From JBBSEX01 sp038239345 (GTDB lineage: Bacteria; Acidobacteriota; Terriglobia; Bryobacterales; Bryobacteraceae): a stretch of DNA of 64,000 nucleotides. The stretch covers positions 77,418 through 141,417 of the forward strand of contig JBBSEX010000014.1 in NCBI GenBank assembly GCA_038239345.1, read 5' to 3'. Within the stretch, counting starts at the first letter, position 1; every line of letters begins with the position of its first letter. Of the stretch, positions 1 through 8,498 are shown one piece after another. The notes under the pieces were generated by a model, which was not told where the DNA came from, did no database searches, and saw only the letters and a list, made by a program, of their open reading frames with translations. The translations under genes and the position numbers were made by a program.

Positions 1-311
1 ACGGAAGCTGCAGTGGATTGAGCGTCGGCGATTATTTCGCAACGGTTCGCAAGGCTCGCGACTCGGTTTCCATTCCGGCGGATCTAAAGCAACCGCCGAC
101 GGAACTGCGGAAAAGCCCAGCGGAAGTAGAAGCGGCGTTCGCGGCGGCCAACACGGGCTTTCCGAAAGATGCATTTCAAGCGTCCTGCTATCGCGAAGGC
201 CAATTGCAGGAAGTTAGAATCTGCCTCAATAAAGATCTGTCACCGCGGGCCTGCGGTGCCAGCGCTGGCCATTGCGATGTGGATAGCATGACCATTCTTC
301 CCGTTCGATAA
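1..311 (+). CDS. Ribonuclease T2 family protein, 3' end only
   Basis: Partial gene whose 5' part lies before the window. The frame is open from base 3, so the TTG at 18 is an internal codon and not the start. The first visible residues, G-S-C-S-G followed by DYF, fit the end of the second catalytic motif (CAS II, HG-T/S-C) of RNase T2 enzymes. The C-terminal EVRICLNKDL..RAC stretch with its cysteines is also typical of the family. Such enzymes are secreted or periplasmic endoribonucleases that cut RNA through a 2',3'-cyclic phosphate. The catalytic histidine of CAS I is outside the window, so activity cannot be judged. Two small inverted repeats follow the stop codon. Confidence 0.8.
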   Translation, partial: GSCSGLSVGDYFATVRKARDSVSIPADLKQPPTELRKSPAEVEAAFAAANTGFPKDAFQASCYREGQLQEVRICLNKDLSPRACGASAGHCDVDSMTILPVR

Positions 312-320
312 TCGCCTCCT

Positions 321-360
321 GTATGCCAAACGGCATACTAATTTCTCTGTCGTAAGACAG
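321..360. promoter_or_regulatory. Two adjacent perfect hairpins between RNase T2 and the RND operon
   Basis: GTATGCC-AAAC-GGCATAC (321-338) and CTGTC-GTAA-GACAG (347-360) are two perfect inverted repeats, each with a 4-base loop. They lie between the RNase T2 stop and the efflux adaptor gene. No T-run follows, so they are poor intrinsic terminators. The first repeat could equally be a dyad operator for the efflux operon. The structure is seen directly; the role is inference. Confidence 0.45.
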
Positions 361-404
361 TCGATCATATGTTGCCTTACCCGCATATTGGGAATAGGCG
401 AATA

Positions 405-1709
405 ATGATTTCCAACGAACCTCCGATCCAGCAACCTGCACCGTCCCCAGATCAGCCTAAAACCGCCGCGACACCAACCAAGAAAGGTCAGGGGTGGATC
501 TGGCTTCTGGTTGTCTGTGTGTTCGGGGGGGCCACCTATTTCGTTTATCAGCGAAGCATTCCGGCGGCGGCGAAGGATGGCCAGCAGGGCACGCAGACAG
601 CCGGTGCCGGCGGACGCAAGGGCGGAAAACAAGGTGATGGACGCCCTATACCCGTCGTAGCCGCTACCGCAAAGCGCGGCGATATGAATATCTACCTGAA
701 TGGCTTGGGATCGGTGACGGCTTTCAATACGGTTACCGCCCGCACTCGCGTGGATGGGCAGCTGATCAAGGTGTCTTTCACGGAAGGGCAACTGGTGAAG
801 GAAGGCGAGCCCCTGGCCCAGATCGATCCACGGCCGTATCAGGTTCAGTTGGAGCAGGCGCAAGGCCAGATGACGCGGGACCAGGCGCAGCTGAAAAACG
901 CGAAACTCGATCAAGAGCGGTATCAAGTTTTACTGCAGCAGGATTCAGTGCCGAAGCAACAGTTGGATACGCAGAAGGCGTTGGTGAATCAGTTTGAAGG
1001 TGTCATTCAATCGGATCAAGGCGCGATTGACGCGGCACAGCTGCAACTAACGTATTGCACCATTACAGCGCCCATCACGGGGCGAATCGGGTTGCGTCTG
1101 GTAGATCAGGGAAACATCGTGCACTCCGGCGATACGAACGGCTTGGCGGTGATCACGCAGTTGCAACCAATCGCTCTGCTGTTTAATATTCCCGAGGACA
1201 GCCTTCCGCAATTACAAAAGAAAATGCAAGGCGGTATGAAGCTGCCCATCGATGCCTATGATCGCGACTTTAAAGTCAGGCTAGCGGCTGGATCCTTACT
1301 CACCACCGATAATCAGATCGATCAGAACACCGGCACGGTCCGTTTGAAAGGGATGTTCGCCAATGGCGACAATGCCTTGTTTCCCAATCAATTCGTGAAT
1401 GCCCGCTTGTTGGTGGACGTGAAGCGCAACACTGTATTGGTTCCGAACGCTGCGATTCAGCGGAGCCCTTCGAGCGCGTTCGTATATATCGTGAAGCCCG
1501 ACTCAACCGTGGAAGTCCGCGACATCGTGGTTGGTCCGACGGAAGGCGACACTACTTCAATCGATCAGGGCGTGAATCCGGGCGAGGTTGCGGTCATTGA
1601 TGGTGTGGATAAACTGCAACCGGGAGTCAAGGTGACGACGCGACAAGCGGGACAGGCTCCGGGGTCGGCCTCCAGAGGTTTATCCAAGGGCAAGGGGCCC
1701 GGCAAGTGA
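405..1709 (+). CDS. RND efflux periplasmic adaptor subunit (MdtA-like membrane fusion protein)
   Basis: Adaptor that bridges an inner-membrane RND pump and an outer-membrane channel. Using ATG 405 (434 aa), the order is a short cytoplasmic tail, one membrane anchor (about residues 28-45), a low-complexity linker rich in G, K and Q, a biotinyl-lipoyl-like half motif (GLGSVTAFNTVTARTRVDGQL), an alpha-helical hairpin, the second lipoyl half (ITAPITGRIGLR), then beta-barrel and membrane-proximal domains. An in-frame ATG at 369 would add 12 residues; 405 is preferred because GGGAATAGG lies upstream and the membrane anchor comes at the usual distance. The stop overlaps the GTG start of the first permease, so translation is probably coupled. 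Substrate unknown; MdtABC-type pumps export drugs and bile-salt-like compounds. Confidence 0.88.
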   Translation: MISNEPPIQQPAPSPDQPKTAATPTKKGQGWIWLLVVCVFGGATYFVYQRSIPAAAKDGQQGTQTAGAGGRKGGKQGDGRPIPVVAATAKRGDMNIYLNGLGSVTAFNTVTARTRVDGQLIKVSFTEGQLVKEGEPLAQIDPRPYQVQLEQAQGQMTRDQAQLKNAKLDQERYQVLLQQDSVPKQQLDTQKALVNQFEGVIQSDQGAIDAAQLQLTYCTITAPITGRIGLRLVDQGNIVHSGDTNGLAVITQLQPIALLFNIPEDSLPQLQKKMQGGMKLPIDAYDRDFKVRLAAGSLLTTDNQIDQNTGTVRLKGMFANGDNALFPNQFVNARLLVDVKRNTVLVPNAAIQRSPSSAFVYIVKPDSTVEVRDIVVGPTEGDTTSIDQGVNPGEVAVIDGVDKLQPGVKVTTRQAGQAPGSASRGLSKGKGPGK

Positions 1710-4700
1710 ATCCTTCAAAGCCATTTATCCTGCGGCCTGTAGCAACTTCACTGCTGATGGCCGCCGTTCTGCTGGTCGGTATCGTCGCTTATCGACAACT
1801 GTCCGTATCGGCGCTTCCGGAGGTGGATTATCCCACCATCCAGGTGCTTACTTTCTATCCTGGAGCTAGCCCCGATGTCGTTGCGACATCAATCACCGCG
1901 CCGCTGGAACGGCAGTTCGGCCAAGTTCCGGGGCTGAATCAGATGACATCGACCAGTTCCCAAGGCGCGTCGGTGATCACGCTGCAGTTCGTTCTCGATC
2001 TCAATATCGACATTGCCGAGCAAGGGGTACAAGCGGCTATCAATAGTTCCGGCACGTATCTTCCGCCGGACCTGCCGAATCCCCCGGTGTATAGCAAGAC
2101 GAATCCTGCCGACACGCCAATCATCACACTGGCGCTGACTTCAAAGACGATGCCGCTGCCGAAGGTGGAAGACTTTGCCGATACTCGCCTAGCGCAGAAA
2201 CTCTCGCAATTGCCGGGTGTGGGGCTGGTTAGTATCAGCGGTGGGCAGAAGCCGGCTGTGCGCATCCAGGCGAATCCCACGGTTTTGTCATCCTATGGAA
2301 TCAGCCTGGAAGACGTTCGCTCCACCATCGCCGCCTCAAATGTAAATCAGGCCAAGGGAAACTTCGATGGTAAGCAGCAAGCGTATACGATCGCCGCTAA
2401 TGACCAGCTGCTTTCCAGCGATGATTACCGCCCGCTGATCATCGCCTATCGTAATGGCGCGCCAATCCATTTGTCGGATGTCGCCAAAATCATCGACGAT
2501 ACGGAGAACATCAAGCAGGCGGCGTGGATGAATGAAACCCCAGCCGTGATTTTGAACATCCAACGACAGCCGGGAGCCAACATCATTGAGGTAGTAGACC
2601 GCGTGAAAAAGCTCTTGCCCACTTTGAAGAGCTCGCTGCCCGCGGCCATCGATCTGGCCATCCTGACCGATCGCACCACTACCATTCGGGCGTCCGTCTC
2701 CGATGTTCAATTCGAATTGATGCTTACCATCGGCCTCGTGGTGATGGTGATTTTCCTGTTCTTGCGCAACCTGGCCGCGACCATCATCCCCAGCGTAGCC
2801 GTGCCGCTCTCTCTCGTCGGCACCTTTGGCGTGATGTACCTGCTCGGCTATAGCCTCAATAATCTGACGCTTATGGCGTTGACCATCTCGACTGGGTTCG
2901 TTGTCGACGACGCCATCGTGATGATTGAGAATATTGTGCGCTACATCGAAGAAGGCGATTCGCCGATGGAAGCCGCTCTCAAAGGATCGGAGCAGATAGG
3001 TTTCACGATTCTTTCGCTTACTGTCTCGCTGATCGCCGTTTTGATTCCGCTGTTGTTCATGGGCGACATCGTCGGCCGCCTGTTCCGTGAATTCGCCATA
3101 ACCCTGAGCGTGACAATTCTGGTGTCGGCTGTCGTATCGCTGACCTTGACTCCGATGATGTGTGCGCGGCTGTTGCGGCACACACCGGATTCCGAACAGA
3201 GCCGATTCTATAAAGTGTCCGAACGCATCTTTGAGCGGATCATCGAGTTTTACGCCACTACGCTGCGCTTTGTGCTGAAGCATCAATTCGCAACGCTGCT
3301 GGTTGCAATCGCCACGCTCGCCGCCACCTTTCTGCTCTTCCTCATAATCCCGAAGGGGTTTTTCCCCGTGCAGGACACTGGCGTAATTCTCGGAATTTCT
3401 GAAGCGCCGCAGACGATCTCATTCAGCGCCATGGGGGAGCGCCAGCAAACTTTGGCGAAGGTGATTTTGCAGGATCCGGCCGTAGAAAGCCTGTCTTCGT
3501 TCATCGGTGTCGATGGGACAAACAGCACACTGAACAGTGGCCGTATCCAGATCAATTTGAAGCCGCTGGACGATAGGAAAATCAGTGCCAGCGATGTGAT
3601 TCGGCGGCTATCGCCGGAGATCGATAAAATATCGGGAATCACTCTGTTCATGCAAGCGGTCCAGGATCTTAGCGTGGAAGATCGTGTCAGCCGCACGCAA
3701 TATCAATACAGTCTGGAAGATCCCGACGCGAAAGAGCTTGCCGAATGGACATCGCGCTTCGTGGAAAAACTCCAGGAGCTTCCACAATTGCGCGACGTGG
3801 CAAGCGATCAACAAAACCTGGGTTTGCAGGCGAAATTATTGATCGATCGCAACACCGCATCCCGTTTTGGGATCACGCCCCAAATGATCGACGACACACT
3901 GTACGACGCCTATGGGCAGCGTCAGGTCTCTATCATGTTCACGCAGCTAAATCAGTATCGCGTGGTGCTGGAAGTGGATCCCAGTATGAAGCTGCGCCCG
4001 ACGGATTTGAAATATATTTACGTCAAATCGCCGCTCGCCGGGGGGCAAGCACAGACACCCGGATCGGGCGGGGCGTCTAGTGGCGGCAGCAGTTCTAGTT
4101 CTTCATCGGCCTCGGCTTCGGCATCGGGGGCGAGCGCTTTCGCGTCGAATGCGACCGGCGCGGCGCAGAACTCCACGCTTGTGAATGCGTCGGCAAGCTC
4201 AGGGTCCAGTCCGAATAGCGCAAGGCCGATCCCCGCCTCGCAGCTTGCATCCGCGGGCAGCGCGAATTTGGCGCCCATCGCGTCGGCGGCCGGCAACAAC
4301 GGCTCCTCGCAAGTGTCCATCGGGCGCGGCAACCAGGTTCCGCTAAGCGCCTTCGCCCGATTTGAAGAAGCGACGACGCCTTTGACTGTGAATCATCAAG
4401 GGCAATTTCCGGCGGCAACCGTATCGTTTAATCTTGCGCCCAAGACTGCTTTAGGCGATGCCGTCAGTGCTATCGACAAGGTGAAAAAAGATATCGGAAT
4501 GCCTGGTAGCGTTCAATCCAGCTTTCAAGGAACGGCGGCGGCTTTCCAGAATTCATTGTCCAACGAATCACTCTTAATTCTTGCGGCGCTGGTCACTGTA
4601 TACATCGTGCTGGGTGTGCTTTACGAAAGCTACATCCACCCGATCACGATTCTTTCTACTCTTCCCTCGGCGGGTGTCGGCGCGTTACTTGCATTGCTTT

Positions 4701-5113
4701 TGTGCGGTGAGGATTTCAGTGTCATTGCGTTAATCGGGATCATTCTCTTGATCGGTATCGTCGAAAAGAACGCCATCATGATGATCGATTTCGCGCTCGA
4801 GGCCGAGCGTAAGGGCGGCAAGGAACCCTTTGAGGCGATCTATCAAGCTTGCTTATTGCGCTTCCGGCCTATCTTGATGACGACCATGGCGGCGCTATTG
4901 GGCGGCGTTCCGCTGGCGCTCGGGTCGGGCGTTGGTTCGGAATTACGACGTCCCCTGGGTATCGCGATCGTCGGCGGTCTGATCTTCAGCCAGATGCTGA
5001 CGCTATACACGACCCCCGTGATTTATCTGGCTTTCGACCGGCTGGCGCGGCGGTTCGGAAAATCGGCCTCCGGTCTTGAACTGCAACCCACCCCACAGCC
5101 GGAGCGGGCATGA
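1706..5113 (+). CDS. RND efflux permease (MdtB-like, hydrophobe/amphiphile type) with a Ser/Ala-rich insertion
   Basis: Proton-driven inner-membrane pump of the AcrB/MdtB class, 1135 aa, about 100 longer than usual. It starts with the typical N-terminal RPVATSLLMAAVLLVG membrane segment. The proton-relay helix carries the acidic pair in TGFVVDDAIVMIENI, and the GKPL-like porter and docking repeats are recognisable. The extra length is a low-complexity block at about residues 775-875 made of G, S and A (with N, P, T), inserted in the second periplasmic half just before the QVPLSAFARFEE stretch; the paralogue at 5110 has no such block. GTG start overlaps the adaptor stop; the stop overlaps the ATG of the next permease (ATGA). 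Together with its paralogue it probably forms an MdtB2C-like heterotrimer. Confidence 0.93.
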   Translation: MNPSKPFILRPVATSLLMAAVLLVGIVAYRQLSVSALPEVDYPTIQVLTFYPGASPDVVATSITAPLERQFGQVPGLNQMTSTSSQGASVITLQFVLDLNIDIAEQGVQAAINSSGTYLPPDLPNPPVYSKTNPADTPIITLALTSKTMPLPKVEDFADTRLAQKLSQLPGVGLVSISGGQKPAVRIQANPTVLSSYGISLEDVRSTIAASNVNQAKGNFDGKQQAYTIAANDQLLSSDDYRPLIIAYRNGAPIHLSDVAKIIDDTENIKQAAWMNETPAVILNIQRQPGANIIEVVDRVKKLLPTLKSSLPAAIDLAILTDRTTTIRASVSDVQFELMLTIGLVVMVIFLFLRNLAATIIPSVAVPLSLVGTFGVMYLLGYSLNNLTLMALTISTGFVVDDAIVMIENIVRYIEEGDSPMEAALKGSEQIGFTILSLTVSLIAVLIPLLFMGDIVGRLFREFAITLSVTILVSAVVSLTLTPMMCARLLRHTPDSEQSRFYKVSERIFERIIEFYATTLRFVLKHQFATLLVAIATLAATFLLFLIIPKGFFPVQDTGVILGISEAPQTISFSAMGERQQTLAKVILQDPAVESLSSFIGVDGTNSTLNSGRIQINLKPLDDRKISASDVIRRLSPEIDKISGITLFMQAVQDLSVEDRVSRTQYQYSLEDPDAKELAEWTSRFVEKLQELPQLRDVASDQQNLGLQAKLLIDRNTASRFGITPQMIDDTLYDAYGQRQVSIMFTQLNQYRVVLEVDPSMKLRPTDLKYIYVKSPLAGGQAQTPGSGGASSGGSSSSSSSASASASGASAFASNATGAAQNSTLVNASASSGSSPNSARPIPASQLASAGSANLAPIASAAGNNGSSQVSIGRGNQVPLSAFARFEEATTPLTVNHQGQFPAATVSFNLAPKTALGDAVSAIDKVKKDIGMPGSVQSSFQGTAAAFQNSLSNESLLILAALVTVYIVLGVLYESYIHPITILSTLPSAGVGALLALLLCGEDFSVIALIGIILLIGIVEKNAIMMIDFALEAERKGGKEPFEAIYQACLLRFRPILMTTMAALLGGVPLALGSGVGSELRRPLGIAIVGGLIFSQMLTLYTTPVIYLAFDRLARRFGKSASGLELQPTPQPERA

Positions 5114-8100
5114 GCATTTCTACCCCATTCATCAAGCGCCCCGCCGGCACGACATTGCTAACGATCGCAATTGGGCTTGCGGGCGCGATCGCTTATACTT
5201 TGCTCCCGGTCTCGCCTCTGCCGCAGGTGGAGTTCCCCACGATTTCCGTTAATGCCGGTCTGCCTGGCGCGAGTCCGGAGACGATGGCATCGTCTGTTGC
5301 CACACCGCTTGAGCGGCAATTCGGGCGCATCGCCGGCGTCACGGAGATGACCTCAAGTAGCGCGTTGGGCTCGTCCAGCATCACGCTCCAATTCGACCTG
5401 AACAGAAACATCGACGCCGCCGCGCGCGATGTCCAAGCCGCGATTAACGCCGCGCGGGGGCAGCTCCCATCGAACCTGCCGAACAATCCCAGCTATCGCA
5501 AAGTAAATCCAGCCGACGCACCGGTAATGATCTTGGCACTGACCTCCGACCTGTACGGCAAAGGCCAGATGTACGATGTAGCCTCGTCCATTTTGCAGCA
5601 GAAACTGGCTCAAGTGAAAGGAGTGGGGCAGGTCACCGTCGGTGGGAGTTCGCTCCCTTCGGTCCGCGTGGATGTAAATCCCACCATCCTCAACAATTCT
5701 GGATTGAATCTGGAAGACGTACGAACCATGTTGGCCAACTCCAATGCCAATCGTCCCAAAGGTGAGTTTGCCAATCCCAAGCGAGCGTGGTCCATCGCCG
5801 CAACCGATCAGTTGCTGACGGCTTCCGAGTATCAGCCCTTGGTGGTGTCTTATAAGAACGGCGGCGCGGTGCGGCTGTCCGACATTGCCGAAGTGACTGA
5901 CTCGGTGGAAGACGTTCGCAACGCCGGATCGGCCAACGGAAAGCCTTCGGTGTTGATCATTGTATTCCGGCAACCGGGCGCCAATATCATCGACACCGTT
6001 GACCGGGTGCGGTCGCTTCTACCGCAATTTCAATCGGAGATTCCCCCCGCCATCCATCTGGCAGTCGTGCTGGATCGTACCATTACAATCCGCGCGTCGG
6101 TAGAGGATGTTGAGTTTACCTTGGTGCTCTCAATCGCCCTCGTCATCATGGTTGTATTCATTTTCCTGCGCAATGTGCGGATCACACTGATTCCCAGCGT
6201 GGCGGTACCCATCTCATTGATTGGCACCTTCGCGGTGATGTATCTCTGTGGCTATAGCATCGACAATTTGTCGTTAATGGCTCTCACCATCGCCACTGGA
6301 TTCGTGGTTGACGACGCCATCGTGGTAATCGAAAACATCATGCGGCATCTGGAAGCGGGCATGCAGCCAATGGAAGCGGCTCTTCTGGGCGCGCAGGAAA
6401 TTGGCTTCACCGTGCTATCCATCAGCATCTCTCTGATTGCCGTCTTCATTCCGATTTTGATGATGGGCGGCATCGTGGGCCGATTGTTCCGGGAGTTCGC
6501 CGTCACCTTATCCGTATCGATCATCATGTCATTGATCGTGTCCCTGACTACGACGCCCATGATGTGCGCGAAGCTGCTAAAGCCCCACTCGGAGGATCGC
6601 CACGGACGACTTTATAACTGGAGCGAGGGTGTCTTCAACTGGATTCTGAGTGGGTATGAAAGATCGCTCACATGGGTTTTGAGACACCAGCCCTTCACCC
6701 TGGCGATTGCCCTGGTGACTATTGGACTAACCGTTTATCTCTACATCCGCATACCGAAAGGATTTTTTCCGCAGCAGGATACAGGGCGGCTGACCGGAGG
6801 AATTCTCGCCGATCAATCGACATCATTTCAATCCATGCAGGGAAAGATGGCCGAGTTCGTCAAGCTGGTGAAGGAAGATCCGGCCGTGGAAGACGTGACG
6901 GCATTCTCCGGCGGCGGAACCTTGAATACCGGCCGTATGTTCGTTACGTTGAAGCCGCTGAATGTGCGGAAATTAAGTGCCGATTTGGTAATCGCTCGCA
7001 TGCGCCCCAAGTTGGCGCGCGTAGCTGGCGCTAACTTATTTCTGCAAGCGGTTCAGGATCTGCGCATCGGCGGGCGCGGCAGCAATGCTCAATATCAATT
7101 CACGCTGCAGGGTGAAGACGTGAGGGAACTCAATGAGTGGGCTCCGAAGCTTGCCGCGAAAATGCGGGGCATTCCCGGACTCACCGATGTGAATTCCGAT
7201 CAACAGAATAAGGGGCTGGAAGCTTCGTTGGTGATCGATCGCAATACCGCGTCGCGCCTTGGAATCACATCGAAGATGATCGACGATACGCTGTACGATG
7301 CTTTTGGGCAGCGGCCTGTTTCCACGATGTACCGCCAACTGAATCAATATCACGTCGTGATGGAAGTGGCGCCAAGCTTTTGGCAGAACCCCGACGGATT
7401 GCAGTATATTTACGTTCGGACCAGCACGGGTTTGCAATCGCCGTTAAGCGCCTTCACGCACTACGCGCCCGCGAACGCGCCGCTTACCATCACGCATTCG
7501 GGACTCTTTCCATCGGTGACAATATCGTTTAATCTCGATCCGAAATTTGCTCTTGGGGATGCGGTGGAGGCGATTGATAATGCGCAACGGGAGATCGGCT
7601 TTCCGTCGGCGATTCACGGCAGCTTCCAGGGAACCGCGCAAGCATTCCAGGAATCCATCGCGAATGAGCCGGTGCTGATTGCCGCCGCTCTGGTTGCCGT
7701 CTACATCGTCTTGGGCGTGTTGTATGAAAGCTTCATCCACCCGCTAACGATTCTGTCCACCATTCCCTCGGCGGGAGTAGGCGCACTGCTGGCGCTGATG
7801 CTTTTCCATTTGGACCTGAGCGTCATTGCTCTGATAGGAATTATTCTTCTGATCGGCATCGTGAAAAAGAACGCCATCATGATGATCGACTTCGCGTTGG
7901 ATGCCGAGCGTAATGGCGGAAAATCACCCGAAGAATCCATCTTCCAAGCCTGCATCCTGCGGTTCCGCCCAATCACGATGACTACCATGGCGGCGCTTCT
8001 GGGCGGGCTGCCATTGGCCATCGGCGCGGGGACAGGTGGCGAATTAAGGCGTCCGTTGGGGGTCGCCATCGTCGGCGGCCTGATCTTCAGCCAGATGCTG

Positions 8101-8214
8101 ACACTCTATACAACTCCGGTGATTTATCTTTACCTCGATCGATTCCGGCTTCGCTTGGCCCGCTGGCGCGGCAAAGACGTAAGCCAACCGCACCAGCAAG
8201 GATTGCAGGCCTGA
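5110..8214 (+). CDS. RND efflux permease (MdtC-like)
   Basis: Second RND pump subunit, 1034 aa, the normal length of the family. N-terminal RPAGTTLLTIAIGLAG segment, twelve expected membrane helices in two repeats, and the proton-relay acidic pair in TGFVVDDAIVVIENI. Closely similar to the preceding permease along its whole length, which points to an old tandem duplication as in mdtBC. The region equivalent to the upstream Ser/Ala insertion is short here (about residues 775-782). ATG 5110 overlaps the stop of the first permease by four bases, so the two are likely made in fixed ratio. Both are expected to partner the adaptor at 405 and the channel lipoprotein at 8499. Confidence 0.94.
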   Translation: MSISTPFIKRPAGTTLLTIAIGLAGAIAYTLLPVSPLPQVEFPTISVNAGLPGASPETMASSVATPLERQFGRIAGVTEMTSSSALGSSSITLQFDLNRNIDAAARDVQAAINAARGQLPSNLPNNPSYRKVNPADAPVMILALTSDLYGKGQMYDVASSILQQKLAQVKGVGQVTVGGSSLPSVRVDVNPTILNNSGLNLEDVRTMLANSNANRPKGEFANPKRAWSIAATDQLLTASEYQPLVVSYKNGGAVRLSDIAEVTDSVEDVRNAGSANGKPSVLIIVFRQPGANIIDTVDRVRSLLPQFQSEIPPAIHLAVVLDRTITIRASVEDVEFTLVLSIALVIMVVFIFLRNVRITLIPSVAVPISLIGTFAVMYLCGYSIDNLSLMALTIATGFVVDDAIVVIENIMRHLEAGMQPMEAALLGAQEIGFTVLSISISLIAVFIPILMMGGIVGRLFREFAVTLSVSIIMSLIVSLTTTPMMCAKLLKPHSEDRHGRLYNWSEGVFNWILSGYERSLTWVLRHQPFTLAIALVTIGLTVYLYIRIPKGFFPQQDTGRLTGGILADQSTSFQSMQGKMAEFVKLVKEDPAVEDVTAFSGGGTLNTGRMFVTLKPLNVRKLSADLVIARMRPKLARVAGANLFLQAVQDLRIGGRGSNAQYQFTLQGEDVRELNEWAPKLAAKMRGIPGLTDVNSDQQNKGLEASLVIDRNTASRLGITSKMIDDTLYDAFGQRPVSTMYRQLNQYHVVMEVAPSFWQNPDGLQYIYVRTSTGLQSPLSAFTHYAPANAPLTITHSGLFPSVTISFNLDPKFALGDAVEAIDNAQREIGFPSAIHGSFQGTAQAFQESIANEPVLIAAALVAVYIVLGVLYESFIHPLTILSTIPSAGVGALLALMLFHLDLSVIALIGIILLIGIVKKNAIMMIDFALDAERNGGKSPEESIFQACILRFRPITMTTMAALLGGLPLAIGAGTGGELRRPLGVAIVGGLIFSQMLTLYTTPVIYLYLDRFRLRLARWRGKDVSQPHQQGLQA

Positions 8215-8225
8215 CGGACTTCGCC

Positions 8226-8498
8226 ATGCTGAAGATTGCTACTAGTTTCGACCCATCGGGTCCGGTGACTCTGACTTTGGCCGGCAGCGCCGAAGAAACG
8301 AGTCTTGTCGAATTGGAACAGGCGATTGAGATCGCGCGGCGCACGGATAAGCCGGTGTTCCTCGACTTGAGCGAGATCACATTGCTCGATCGGAAGTCTC
8401 TTCAGTTCCTGATAAGCCAGATGAGAAGGAATGTCCAATTGCTAAATTGTCCGCAGTATATAGAGCGATGGCTTTGCCGCGAAGAGCAGGAGCAATAA
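8226..8498 (+). CDS. Small STAS-like domain protein inside the RND operon
   Basis: A 90-residue protein that is almost entirely one STAS-like fold: a first strand pair (VTLTLAG), then a helix, a central strand VFLDLSEITLLDRKSLQFL, and a final helix. This resembles anti-sigma-factor antagonists of the SpoIIAA type. At the place where antagonists carry the phosphorylated Ser/Thr (usually D-S-S/T-G) this protein has L-L-D-R-K-S, so a phospho-switch is doubtful. It lies 11 bases after the MdtC-like gene, and its stop codon abuts the GTG of the outer-membrane component, so it is co-transcribed with the pump. A regulatory or membrane-associated scaffold role is conceivable, but nothing in the sequence proves it. 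Confidence 0.7.
   Translation: MLKIATSFDPSGPVTLTLAGSAEETSLVELEQAIEIARRTDKPVFLDLSEITLLDRKSLQFLISQMRRNVQLLNCPQYIERWLCREEQEQ

Noticed and set aside
18..311. TTG at 18 as the start of a 97-residue protein
   Set aside because: The frame is open to the window edge and the upstream codons complete an RNase T2 catalytic motif, so the gene is truncated by the window.
2336..3286. Long minus-strand frame (316 codons) opposite the first RND permease
   Set aside because: Rich in H, Q, D, R without any domain, and fully inside a clearly coding permease; a codon-bias shadow.
5353..5973. Minus-strand frame of 206 codons opposite the second permease
   Set aside because: Shadow of a conserved RND gene; composition unlike a real protein.
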